Positions 24,573-35,549 of a stretch of 64,000 nt of DNA are shown one piece after another. The notes under the pieces were generated by a model. That model saw only the letters and a program-made list of their open reading frames with translations. It made no database searches and was not told where the DNA came from. Source of the stretch: Rehmannia glutinosa (taxonomy: Eukaryota > Streptophyta > Magnoliopsida > Lamiales > Orobanchaceae); NCBI GenBank assembly GCA_016081115.2, contig JABTTQ020002610.1, positions 1,736,030 through 1,800,029 on the forward strand. The letters run 5' to 3'. The position numbers were made by a program, and so were the translations under genes. The stretch's first letter is position 1. Each line of letters starts with the position of its first letter.

Positions 24573-24583
24573 AAAAGGGGAAA
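24573..24583 (+). other. Polypurine tract of CopB
   Basis: AAAAGGGGAAA ends one base before the 3' LTR (TGTTAGG at 24585). It is the expected plus-strand primer. Confidence 0.85.
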
Positions 24584-24584
24584 T

Positions 24585-26166
24585 TGTTAGGAAATTTATT
24601 GTTTAGATTTTGATGAATGCCATGTAAAACTTAGAATAGAAAGTTGGCACCCCGATTAATTCTTGTTGTAAAATGCATTGTAATAAATAGAGGTGGCCAA
24701 GCCGAGTTAAGTCGCCTACGCCTAACATGCAAGAAGACAATGAAGACTAGAAGGAAGACTCCACCTTGAGACAATTTGAGTATGGCAAAGAAGAGTAGAT
24801 GGGAACTCTCTTGAAGAAGCGGTGAGATGCGGTGAGTGGAGTATCGATCAAGTCAACTCGAGAAAAGCCAAGTCTCAAATTGAAGTGTGGAAGAGTCACC
24901 TTGATGATTGGAAGCGACTCTAAGTCACCTGGGGAAAGCAAGGAAATGCGTCAAGTCAAGATAAGCTCGTAAAGATCCGTTGCGTAAATCAAGAGATTTA
25001 CTTAAACAAGTAATATCTCCATACCACCTTTCTCGAGTGCTCGATCCCCGAAGCGTGCAAAAGGAATGAACCAATGGGAAGCACTACACCGTGTCGAACT
25101 CTAAAAAGGTGAAAGAACAATTCATACGAGGAAATGGCAATTTCAAGGATCGCAACAAGACAAGCCAACACGCAAGTGACTTTCAAAAATAAGCCTATCT
25201 CTTCAACGGGCAAATTTTTGAAAGATCACTATAAAAGGCCGAGGAGTTTGTTTGAGAAAGGGTGACACAAGACACACAAGTGACAAGCGACACAAGTCAC
25301 GGGACTGAACTAAAAACGTTCAAGCAATTATTAGAAAATCAAACATTCTCAATCCTCAAGCCTACACTACGAAGAACATCAATCCAACACTCACCTGTGA
25401 AGGAAAGATAACTTCAATCGGTTGAAGAGGAAAATCTTTTGAAAAATCAAGGGGTCTACATTCCACGAAGGATTGTAGAGAAGGTTCAAGGTCGAACCAA
25501 GTCTTAAGCTTTTGGAGGGCTTCGTGATCAAATCCAAAGAGGTTGAGCAAGTGAGTGTAGTAGCAAAGCGGTGCCTGTGAAGAAGTTCTGAGTCGCGAGA
25601 AGCCGATTGAGTGATCAAGGCGTCTCGATCGAGTCCCAAAGGATCAAGTCAATTTGTGTGATCAAGACTTGTATCCGGATCATTACCACTTTGTATCCGA
25701 TCATTACCTAGTGGATTCCTCCGGGAGTTGGAGAAGAGAGGAGTAGAAGAATTACCCCATCTTGAACCTCTATAAAAATTTCATCGTGTCATTTACATTT
25801 CAAAGCACTTTAATTCTGCATTTTTAATCGCTTATATCTGGCGATAAATTTGCTATCCACTTGATAATTTATAAGTACTAAACCAAGCACTAAACTCTTG
25901 CTTAATCAAACTTAAGGGTGTCAAGTCTTCCGTGAAAACAAAACCACGGTTGAGTTAATTTAGAGCCAACGGTGAGTTACTCCATCAACGGCTCGATTGA
26001 GTCGTTGAGAGATTAACTCTCCGAGTATTTTGAATTGATTGTCTAGCAAGGACACAACTATGTAGTATCAACTCTGTATATTTAAAAGGACTAAATCGGA
26101 AATTTGGTAAGGTTTATTCAACCCTTCCCCTTCTAAACCTTACACTTACACCCCTTGGGACCTACA
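24585..26166 (+). repeat. 3' LTR of CopB, 1582 bp
   Basis: Matches 12067-13652 throughout, starts TGTTAGGAAATTT, ends GGGACCTACA and is followed by the target duplication TTGAA. A TATAAAAG box lies at 25230-25237. Confidence 0.95.
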
Positions 26167-26185
26167 TTGAATATTTTCTTTAGTA

Positions 26186-26483
26186 CTAGAAAAAAGCACG
26201 TGTTTTACACGTGATTCTTATAACTTTAGAGAAAATCACAAATATTTCACATAATTCATTTAACTTTAGAGAAAGCACACATTTTGTATAAAGCACTTGC
26301 AATGAAATTTAGTCATATAACTTTAATAAAAAACACTAGTGTTGCATCCGATTCTTATAATGTTAGTAAAAGGCATGTTTGTTGCAACTGATTCTTATAA
26401 CTTAGAAAAATATGTATAATGCACCCGATTTATATAATTTTAGTAAAAGGCACATGCATTGCACTTGATTTATATAACTCTAA
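26186..26483. repeat. Degenerate ~40-bp minisatellite with paired G-boxes (unit A)
   Basis: About seven units of roughly 38 to 55 bp repeat a pattern of a GCAC-type word, TTGCAC, GATTCTTATAACTTTAG and an A run. The first unit has two CACGTG motifs 5 bp apart (26197-26202 and 26208-26213). The block recurs in unit B (about 28030-28335) and unit C (about 29795-30105) and so belongs to the larger tandem unit. CACGTG is the plant G-box, but no gene lies nearby in a suitable position. Confidence 0.7.
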
Positions 26484-26518
26484 CAACTTAATAATTTTAT
26501 TAAAATAGTAGAGGGTGT

Positions 26519-26568
26519 TTATACCCCATGTAGTGGGATTAAGGCTTAGTTTGTTGTTGTTGTTGTTG
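26519..26568 (+). mobile_element. 5'-truncated SINE 3' end with (TTG)n tail
   Basis: The 50-bp insert reads ACCCCATGTAGTGGGATTAA then GGCTTAG and a (TTG) run, which matches the 3' ends of plant tRNA-derived SINEs of the Au/TS type. It is flanked by an exact 13-bp duplication, TAGTAGAGGGTGT, at 26506-26518 and 26569-26581. Units B and C have a single copy of this word and no insert, so they show the empty site. The target duplication and truncation fit insertion by LINE machinery. Confidence 0.85.
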
Positions 26569-26774
26569 TAGTAGAGGGTGTCTATATATATATCCATAAA
26601 GAGATATTAAGCAAATCCTTAATTAATGAAAATTAAAATATCTCAACATACTTCTAATATTTGGTATTTATTAAATATATCAATATGAGTGATAGTTAAA
26701 TTTAAAGAATTAAGTTTAAAATATTCAAAACATAGATGATAATATAACTAAATAATTTTTATATAAACTTATAG

Positions 26775-26845
26775 CACATATCCACCTCAATATCATTACA
26801 AGATGTTGAGGGTGAAATAATTGGAGTTATGTTCACCTCATCCAT
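26775..26845 (-). pseudogene. PME-like N-terminus, unit A (minus strand)
   Basis: On the minus strand the ATG at 26845 opens MDEVNITP, then SPSTSCNDIEVD, which matches the start of the PME-like pseudogene at 59338. It stops matching after about 24 codons, so only the N-terminal tip is present. It points toward the exon-1 piece of its own unit, in the opposite orientation to it. Confidence 0.7.
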
Positions 26846-27560
26846 GAGATTGGATAAATAAATAAGAAAACAGATAAAAGTGAATAAGAAAGCGAAGCGA
26901 GAGGAATTGTCTCTTTTTTTTCCCTCAAAAAAACAAAAACTAATACCTTCGAATCCTTAAAAATAAATCAAAAAATCACTTGGAGAGAACACAAGAAATG
27001 GGCCCAGGAGCAGAGTGTGATGGCGAAATTTCGATTGAATTTTGTTGGCGAGAGAGATTCTTCAACTTAGTTAACCAAACGAAAACTTCAATTGAGGGTT
27101 GGCCGAGAAACTTTGAATTGGTGGAGAGGAAGGGGTGATGATTTATGTATACACGAGAGAATTGAACCAAAATGCGAGAGAGGAAACATATTGGCGAGAA
27201 ATTGTATTTTATAGAAGTGAATGAATTACACGTAGGAACATGTATTTATAATGTGCAATTTGAATAATAAAGTCCAATGGACTAACTAACTAAAGCGCGA
27301 GAAAAGATAAAAAACGGGTTCTCAAGTAACAACACCAACTATATTCACAAGGGGACTCTTTTCAAATGTTGAGATTGGCGCCGAGATAAAATGTATATTT
27401 CAAGTGTGGGTGCTTTTGTTTGTGAGTATGATGTGATGTCAAGTATGGGTCTTGGTCTTATATATATAGTTTTGGTTTAAAGGTCTCCCACTCCAAGTAT
27501 GTGTAATATTACTCTCAGTTACCATTTACTCATCAGTGAATTAATTTATAACCGACAAAT

Positions 27561-29330
27561 GGAGGAATACCATGAAATGGTGAAGATTGGTGATGAAAAA
27601 ACCAATCTTGTTTTTATGGGAGAAAGGGATTAGGAGGACTATAATATCCTCAAATTCTAGCATAGATGAACCACGATACTACTTGGCCACTAGCAACATT
27701 AAGTAAGCTACAACACTTGTATATAAAGTTTTTTTGAAATGTTTTCCTTTGTACACAGACATCAACATTAAATAAATTGTTTGTTGCTCTTCTGTTGCAC
27801 ATGCCACAACAATACAATTTATGCTAGCCTGACCCCATGGTTAGTATAATGTGTTCTCTAAAATGTACAAAACATAGCCACGACCCCATGGTTTCAACCA
27901 TTACCAATGACAAGTACAACATATGTGTTGCACTATTGAAGCTAAATTTGGGTACTTCCTAACTTAATTAACATTAAAAGAGTTACTCGCAATTTCACGT
28001 TATGATACTTTGAATATTTTCTTTAGTACTAAAAAAAAAAGCACGTGTTTTGCACGTGATTCTTATAACTTTAGAGAAAATCACAAATATTTCACATAAT
28101 TCATTTAACTTTAGAGAAATCACACATTTTGTATAAAGCACTTACAATGAAATTTAGTCATATAACTTAAATAAAAAAGCACTAGTGTTGCATCCGATTC
28201 TTATAACGTTAGTAAAAGGCATGTTTTTGCAACTGATTCTTATAACTTAGAAAAATATGTATAATGCACTCGATTTATATAATTTTAGTAAAAGGCACAT
28301 GCATTGCACTTGATTTATATAACTCTAACAACTTAATAATTTTATTAAAATAGTAGAGGGTGTTTATATATATATATCCATAAAGAGATTATATTAAGCA
28401 AATCCTTAATTAATGAAAATTAAAATATCTCACCATACTTCTAATATTTGGTATTTATTAAACATATCAATATGAGTGATAGTTAAATTAAAGAATTAAG
28501 TTTAAAATATTCAAAACATAGATGATAATATAACTAATAATTTTTATATAAACTTATAGCACATATCCACCTCAATATCATTACAAGATGTTGAGGGTGA
28601 AATAGATGGAGTTATGTTAACCTCATCCATGAGATTGGATAAATAAATAAGAAAACGAGAAAAAAGTGAATAAGAAAGCGAGAGAGGGAATTGTCTCTTT
28701 TTTCCCTCAAAAAAATAAAATACCTTGAATCCTTAAAAATAAATCAAAAAATCACTTGGAGAGAACACAAGAAATGGGCCTACTGGGAGCAGTGTGTGAT
28801 GGCGAAATTTTGTTTGAATTTTATTGGCCAAAGATTCTTCAACTTAGTTAACCAAACGAAAACTTCAATTGAGGGTTGGCGAGAAACTTTGAATTGGTGG
28901 AGAGGAAGGGGTGATGATTTATGTATACACAGAGAATTGAACCAAAATGCGAGAGAGGAAACATATTGGCGAGAAATTGTATTTTATAGAAGTGAATAAA
29001 TTACACGTAGGAACATGTATTTATAATGTGCGGTGAATAATAAAGTCATTTGGACTAACTAACTAAAGCGTAGGAAAAGATAAAAAACGGGTTCCTAAAG
29101 TAACAACACCAACTATATTCACAAGGGGACTCTTTTCAAATATTGAAATTGGCGCGAGATAAAATGTATATTTCAAGTGTGGGTGCTCTTGTTTGTGTGT
29201 ATCTTGTGTCAAGTATAGTCTTGGTCTTATATTTATAGTTTTGGTTTAAAGGTCTCCCACTCCAAGTATGTGTAATATTACTCTCGATTTACCATTTACT
29301 TATCAGTGAATTAATTTATAACCGACAAAT
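27561..29330. repeat. Tandem unit B, 1770 bp
   Basis: Starts with the end of PME exon 1 on the plus strand (27561-27702, donor GTAAGC at 27703-27708), then intron-like sequence, the minisatellite, and the PME N-terminus on the minus strand (start codon 28630-28628) with upstream sequence. It lacks both CopB and the SINE. The plus-strand open frame at 28691-28999 lies in the former PME upstream region and differs from its counterparts by indels, so I do not call it a gene. Confidence 0.9.
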
Positions 29331-31123
29331 GGAGGAATACCATGAAATGGTGAAGATTGGTGATGAAAAAACCAATATTGTTTTTATGAGAGAAGGGATT
29401 GGGAGGACTATAATATCTTCAAATGCTAGCATAGATGAACTGATACTATTTGGCCACTAGCAACATTAAGTAAGCTACAACACTTGTATATAAAGTTTTT
29501 TTGAAATGTTTTCCTTTGTACACAAACATCAACATTAAATAAATTGTTTGTTGCTCTTCACGCACATGCCACAACAATACAATTTATGCTAGCCACAACC
29601 CCATGGTTAGTATAATGTGTTCTCTAAAATGTACAAAACAAATTAGCCACTGACCCCATGGTTTCAACCATTACCAATGTAAGTACAATATATGTGTTGC
29701 ACTATTGAAGCTAAATTTTGGTACTTCCTAACTTAATTAACATTAAAAGAGTTACTCGCAATTTCGCGTTATGATACATTGAATATTTTCTTTAGTACTA
29801 GAAAAAAGCACGTGTTTTGTACGTGATTCTTATAACTTTAGAGAAAATCACAAATATTTTACATAATTCATTTAACTTTAGAGAAAGCACACATTTTGTA
29901 TAAAGCACTTGCAATGAAATTTAGTCATATAACATTAATAAAAAACACTAGTGTTGCAACCGATTCTTATAACGTTAGTAAAAGGCATGTTTGTTGCAAC
30001 CGATTCTTATAACTTAGAAAAATATGTATAATGCACCCGATTTATATAATTTTAGTAAAAGGCACATGCATTGCACTTGATTTATATAACTTTAACAACT
30101 TAATAATTTTATTAAAATAGTAGATGGTGTTTATATATATATCCATAAAGAGATATTAAGCAAATCCTTAATTAATGAAAATTAAAATATCTGAACATAC
30201 TTCTAATATTTGGTATTTATTAAACATATCAATATGAGTGATAGTTAAATTTAAAGAATTAAGTTTAAAATATTCAAAACATAGATAATAATATAACTAA
30301 ATAATTTTTATATAAATTTATAACACATATCCACCTCAATATCATTACAAGATGTTGAGGGTGAAATAGATGGAGTTATTTTAACTTCATCCATGAGATT
30401 GGATAAATAAATAAGAAAAAGAAAAAGTGAATAAGAAAGCGAACAGAGGGAATTGTCTCTTTTTTTTCCTCAAAAAAACAAAATATCGTCGAATCCTTAA
30501 AAATATATCAAAAAATCACTTGTAGAGAACACAAGAAATGGGCCTTCGGAAGAATTAATCGATGGCGTAAATTTTGTTTGAATTTTGTTGGCGGAGATTC
30601 TTCAACTTAGTTAACCAAACGAAAACTTCAATTGAGGGTTGGCGAGAAACTTTGAATTGGTGGAGAGGGAAGGGGTGATGATTTATGTATACACGAGAGA
30701 ATTGAACCAAAATGCGAGAGAGGAAACATATTGAAACTAAAAATTGTATTTTATAGAAGTGAATGAATTACACGTAGGAAAACATATTGAAACTAAAAAA
30801 TTGTATTTATAATGTGCGGTTTGAATAATAAAGTCCATTTGGACTAACTAACTAAAGCGTAGGAAAAGATAAAACACGGGTTCTCAAGTAACAACACCAA
30901 CTATATTCACAAGGGGACTCTTTTCAAATGTTGAGATTGGCGCCGGATAAAATGTATATTTCCAAGTGTGGGTGCTCTTGTTTTGTGTGTATGATGTGAT
31001 GTCAAGTATGGGTGCTGGTCTTATATTTATATTTTTGGTTTAAAGGTCTCCCACTCCAAGTATGTGTAATATTACTCTCGAGTTACCATTTACTCATCGT
31101 GAATTAATTTATAACCGACAAAT
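29331..31123. repeat. Tandem unit C, 1793 bp
   Basis: Same layout as unit B: exon-1 piece 29331-29469, donor GTAAGC at 29470-29475, empty CopB site at 29779-29783, minus-strand N-terminus from 30394. A short local duplication (AACATATTGAAACTAAAAA near 30726 and again near 30780) is special to this unit. The array ends at 31123, where the GACAAATGG end is followed by unrelated sequence. Confidence 0.88.
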
Positions 31124-32051
31124 GGACATTTGAAACCATTTAATTCAATTTTAAACAAATGAACATTTTTTCGCCCGTGTGAATGAATAGTTCCATATTG
31201 ATCGGCTAATTAATTGAAAATCCAAGTGCTAGGAATATCCTAGGACAAAGTTAACCGAGTAAATTAAGAATCGCAAATGATTAAGATTCATCCATATATG
31301 ATCATCTTTGATTAATTGATTTCATTTTTATTTCTACAACGGAATTTATATGAAAAATTCAAATTAAATCGGTCTAAATCCTATATGATCAAATAATATA
31401 TAAATTTAATTAATCGGCCGCATTCAAAAATTGAGATAAGACGGTCACATTCATAATATCTTGGGCGCATTAATGTTTTTTAAATTAAAGATTCAATACG
31501 TTAATTAATTTCGGACGTAAATTTAGTTTATTTTTCATAATCTTAATTTTCTTGTATATAACATTTATTACCAAGTATAAGGTTTTTTTAGTACAAGGTC
31601 TGAGAGGGATGAGATTGGTGAGATTTGATCTCAAGTGATTAGTCCGGGTTACAAAAGCTCAATCAATCGAACTACAACCAACTCTCTATTCCAAGATTAT
31701 GGTTACATTAATTAAACAAGGGATTTTTATTGATGTACAACACGGATAAGTGTTCCAAAATAAATGTCCCCTTTATAATAATAAAAAACAATTCATAATT
31801 ACATTAAGAATACCCCAATCATCCTACGCTCGGTATAAAAAAATTGGGAGTTTTTGGCAAAAAGGTTGTCAAGTCCCACGGATCGTGGATCACTCTCTTT
31901 CCAAAAACTAGGAAGATTTGAATGAAGAAAAAATGAAATGATACTAATAGAAGGAGAAAGAAGAAGGCTGCAATGGAATTAAGAAGAAAGAAGAAAATTG
32001 GTGGAAAAAACAAAAGAAATGTTTAGCTTCAGGTGGGTGGAAATTATTAAA
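31124..32051. other. A+T-rich spacer, no gene seen
   Basis: No domain, RNA gene or terminal repeat is recognisable. The minus-strand frame 31819-32013 is Phe/Leu-rich because of the base composition. Confidence 0.6.
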
Positions 32052-32533
32052 TTCCATGATATATTCATTGGTTAAGATGTCAATTAAATTCTTCATTAAC
32101 TATCTGGGCTTTTACCAAAGAAGGGGTGGAAATTTAATTTCCAGCAAATTTGCATGCAACATTTGTATTTTGCTTATTCATTTTCGGTAAATGTTTACAG
32201 TTGTCCTCAGAAAAATGTGTAGCATTGAGAAGAATGTATGTTAGGTTTATTATTTTTTTAAGTACAGCTTTGTTATTTTAATTATATTATTATTAGGATT
32301 AATGTGTACTTGTATCTAATTTAGGATCAAGAGTCAATTTCATGATATATTCATTTGTTAAGATGTCACGGTCTAGTAACTAATATGGGCTTTTACCCAA
32401 AAAAAAAAAAAAAGAAAAAGGCTTCAAATTTGATTTCCAGCAAATTTGCATGCAACATTTGTATTATTCTTTATTAATTTTCTGTAAATGTGTTACAGTT
32501 GTCCTCGGGAAATGTGTAATCTTGAGAAGAATG
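32052..32533 (+). repeat. Local direct duplication (two ~190-bp copies)
   Basis: 32052-32236 and 32338-32533 are similar throughout: CATGATATATTCATT, GGGCTTTTACC, TTTCCAGCAAATTTGCATG and ACAGTTGTCCTC occur in the same order in both. The second copy has gained a run of about 14 A at 32399-32413. About 100 bp of A+T-rich sequence separates them. Confidence 0.85.
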
Positions 32534-32659
32534 CATTGTAATTATATTGTTATTAGGATTATTTGTGTACTTATCGAATATGGAAAAATATTTAATTCGA
32601 GTCATCCATGGGGTGGTCCAGTCGCCGCCACAGAGCGCCCGCCAAAGAATTTCCTTCAA

Positions 32660-33277
32660 GGTCCATTTGGATGGAGGAATTAATTTGAAATTCCAAGAGA
32701 GTTCGTGAATGGATTTCAAACTCATTGGATTTGAAATCCACATCTTGTATGGATAATGTGGATTTATGTAGGGATTTCAAATCCATCGTAAATTTTGATA
32801 AAAAATAAATTAAAAGTTATATTCATTTTCTTATTTGACATTTAATATGTGTAGTTTGTGTAGTGTGTATAGTGTAAGTGTATGTAAATGTGTATAAATG
32901 TGTGCGGTGTGTGTAAATATGTGTAGCGTGTATGCGGTTGGTGTAAATGTGTTCAATGTATGTAAGTGTGTGTAAATGTGCAAAGTGTGTGTAGAGTGTG
33001 TAAATGTGTGCGGTGTGTGTAAGTGTGTATAATGTGTAAGTTGCAAGCATAAAGGAAAAAAAAAAAAAGAATGGATTTTTTTAGAATAAAAAGAATGGAT
33101 TTCAAATGTCTAGGTTTATGGAGGGATTTAAAATCCTTTGAAAATGAACTAAAACTTAAATATGGATTTGAAATTCATTGATTGGATTTATATACCAAAA
33201 CAAAAGTGTGGATTTAGTAAGGATTTCAAATCTATCATCCCAAAATCCTCTCCCAAATCCCCCATCCAAATGTAGCC
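32660..33277. mobile_element. MITE-like element with inverted ends, ~618 bp
   Basis: The left end GGTCCATTTGGATGG (32660) and the right end, read on the other strand, GGCTACATTTGGATGG (33277) form an imperfect terminal inverted repeat. The words GGATTTGAAATCC and GGATTTCAAATCC recur inside in both orientations (about 32710-32790 and 33155-33240). It resembles PIF/Harbinger or other non-autonomous DNA elements, but I could not find a clean target duplication. It contains the GT-rich minisatellite at 32845-33045 and no transposase. Confidence 0.55.
32845..33045 (+). repeat. GTGTGTAAATGTG minisatellite
   Basis: About 200 bp of imperfect 6- to 14-bp units made from TGTGTAAATGTG, TGTGTAGTGTG and similar words, with very little C on this strand. 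The His/Thr-rich minus-strand frames here are a by-product of the repeat. Confidence 0.88.
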
Positions 33278-35544
33278 TTATATTTTTTGAATGGTTGAAC
33301 AAGCAATTTGTATATGTAGAATAAAAGTTGTAAAATATTTTAATCAACTTCTCTGGTAGAGTTGTTATGGATTTACTCTCCAGCAACAATGTCACGATTT
33401 CGAGCATCATCTGCAGCATTATTCCCCCATTTTCTCTAAATTCATTTGATATCGGATTAAACCAAAATTGTCGATTTTTGAAATAAAGTACTCTGGGAGA
33501 ATTGGTTCTGGTTCTCTCCGTTCCATTATGTCGCGGTGTCGAATTCATGTCACCTTCTAATTTTTAAAATCTTTTTCTCGTTTCAGCATTTTCACTTTAA
33601 AAAAGGCCCAGCCTCACCCTCTGTTAGTTAAATACGGAAGCCTCACCCTCTGTATGAGTATATTATGAATAATTTTTGAAAGTATTAATTCGACTTATTT
33701 TAGCATTATATTTATATAGATTGTAATTCATACTTATGTTTAGATTATATTAAAATTTATTTTAGATACTTTATTAATTTACTTTAAATTATAACACAAA
33801 CTAAAAATAATTATTTAATAATAGTTAGTGAGTTTTTAAGTGAATTGTATTTATACTTAGATTATATAAAATTTAATATATAGTTTTTTTTATTATATTA
33901 AATTATAACTTAACATAAATCCAAGATAATTATTTAATAATAATTAATATATTTTGGTATATTATTAATATTCTTATTTATTATTTTATAATATTATAAT
34001 TATACTTATAAATGATATTTAATGATTTTTTGATTTATTTAAATTTATAAGAGTATTGAAATTAAATTTTATTCACCAAGTATTATACTGATAACTATAA
34101 TATGAGTATTAAACGTTTTATTTGAAAAGTACGGAGTATTTAACGTCATTTCAGAATATGTACGGGAAACAGAATTATTTTTCATTTATTTGTATGTACG
34201 GTACTATACGGGTATGATACGCGTATTAACTAACATATGCCTCGCCAAAACCCCATCAAACAAAAAAAAACTATTTAATTTTAACTTTTCTATTTTCACC
34301 ATTAGCATGAATTTTAGCTTTAACTGTTCTATTTTCATCATTAGCATATTATGCAATGCTTATTTTATTTTGTTTAAGGTTTCATTATCTTCTCAATGTC
34401 TATTTTATTTTACTTAGGGTTCTTTCCTTAATTTCATTTTAAATTCTATGATATTAATTTTAGTTGTTTGTTTTTTCAACATTAACAAGAATCTTATATA
34501 TATTTATTCTTATATTCATTAGTATTTAATTGCATGCAACATTGGCACTACAATTTCCCCCAGAAAATTGCTGATATGGCAAAAACAATTGGGGATATTT
34601 AAGTTTATGAGGAAAAATTGCTTATGTGGCACGTGATTACGTGAATTAGACATTTTAGATTAAATAATCATTTACCTTACCAAGTGTAGAAAATACTCAA
34701 AAATATTTTGATAAAATTACTCAAATATTTTTAATTGAAAGTACGAATATTTAAAATATTTTTTATACTTAATTAAAAAATAAAAAGAAAAAAAAGAAAA
34801 ATAATCGATCAAGAATATGTGTTCTCAAGTGGAGATCTAGTTGCACGATTCGGGATTTCCTCAAAGGGATTTGAGCATATGTGAGGTCAAAAGAGATTTT
34901 GAAACTATGCGAGTTGCAAAATCCTTAGGAGGCGCTCGTTTCTCTAGCGAGGATGTTGTACTGCACTCATCTAGTAATCGTTGGGATAGTGGGAGCGACA
35001 CTATAAGTCAATAGGAGCGAGTATCTCACACGAAACAATTCTCAAATTCCACGAGTAAAAATGAGTGAATATGTACATATCCCTGTATCTATATGAGATT
35101 GAGTGGGTATCCTCCACAATTACTTTTGTGGGTGTTGATGAGTCGATAGAACATGTGTCTTCACTTAATACCTAAGTGGATTGTTCTTTGTGAAGGAAAA
35201 GATGAGTCAAATGACTTGACCGGCTGCGATCGATAACCCAAAAAGCATGTTAATCTTCTCGTTTAGATGCAACACCATTTGAAGCATGTAGTTTCGGAAG
35301 GTTAAGTGCAATCTAGATGGGTTGATTACCAAGTGTGGGGACGACATGTTAGGCCTATAGAAGAGCGCAAGTTTTTTTGAGATGTTCTCCTAAGTGGTGA
35401 GATTGCCTCCTCAGTGCCGATATGTTATCTCTTATTTCCACTTTCGCAGGTTTGTCTGGATGATTGATGTTAGCATAGTTCGGTGAAAGTTGAATAAGGA
35501 GATCTATGTGGATCGGTGATGAATTCGGATGTGGAGTAAGAACA
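33278..35544. other. Strongly A+T-rich spacer up to the gypsy insertion
   Basis: No gene is recognisable. The 130-codon minus-strand frame ending near 33156 overlaps the MITE-like element and resembles no family I know. From 33650 to 34530 the sequence is extremely A+T-rich. 34800-35544 has more balanced composition but no domain. CATTG at 35545-35549 is the left target duplication of the gypsy element. Confidence 0.55.
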
Positions 35545-35549
35545 CATTG

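Larger units (their letters stand above)
12067..26166 (+). mobile_element. CopB: complete SIRE/Maximus-like Ty1-copia element, 14.1 kb
   Basis: It has two family-2 LTRs (12067-13652, 24585-26166), an initiator-Met type primer-binding site, gag, protease, integrase, reverse transcriptase and RNase H in copia order, a 5.3-kb post-pol region and a polypurine tract. Identical TTGAA at 12062-12066 and 26167-26171 is the target duplication. Units B and C of the host tandem repeat keep the uninterrupted site (TTGAA at 28010-28014 and 29779-29783). The length, 1.6-kb LTRs, pol order and long post-pol region fit the SIRE/Maximus lineage. All coding regions are broken by stops and frameshifts, so it is not autonomous. 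Confidence 0.95.
11611..31123. repeat. Three-unit tandem array of PME-derived ~1.78-kb repeats (units A, B, C)
   Basis: Unit A is 11611-12066 plus 26172-27560, unit B 27561-29330 (1770 bp), unit C 29331-31123 (1793 bp). Each begins with the end of PME exon 1 (GGAATACCATGAAATGG...), passes its GTAAGC donor, an A+T-rich minisatellite and an A+T-rich stretch, then the PME N-terminus in opposite orientation (start codons on the minus strand at 26845, 28630 and 30394) and its upstream region, and ends ATAACCGACAAATGG. Each junction joins this end to the next exon piece. Unit A is interrupted by CopB and by a SINE fragment, which explains its extra length. Confidence 0.9.

Noticed and set aside
28691..28999. 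102-codon frame in tandem unit B as a gene
   Set aside because: Lies in duplicated PME upstream sequence; units A and C carry indels that break the frame.
32823..33050. His/Thr/Tyr-rich minus-strand frames
   Set aside because: Artefact of the TGTGTAAATGTG minisatellite; several overlapping frames are open for the same reason.
33156..33548. 130-codon minus-strand frame as a possible host gene
   Set aside because: No domain recognised, overlaps the end of the MITE-like element, no supporting signals.
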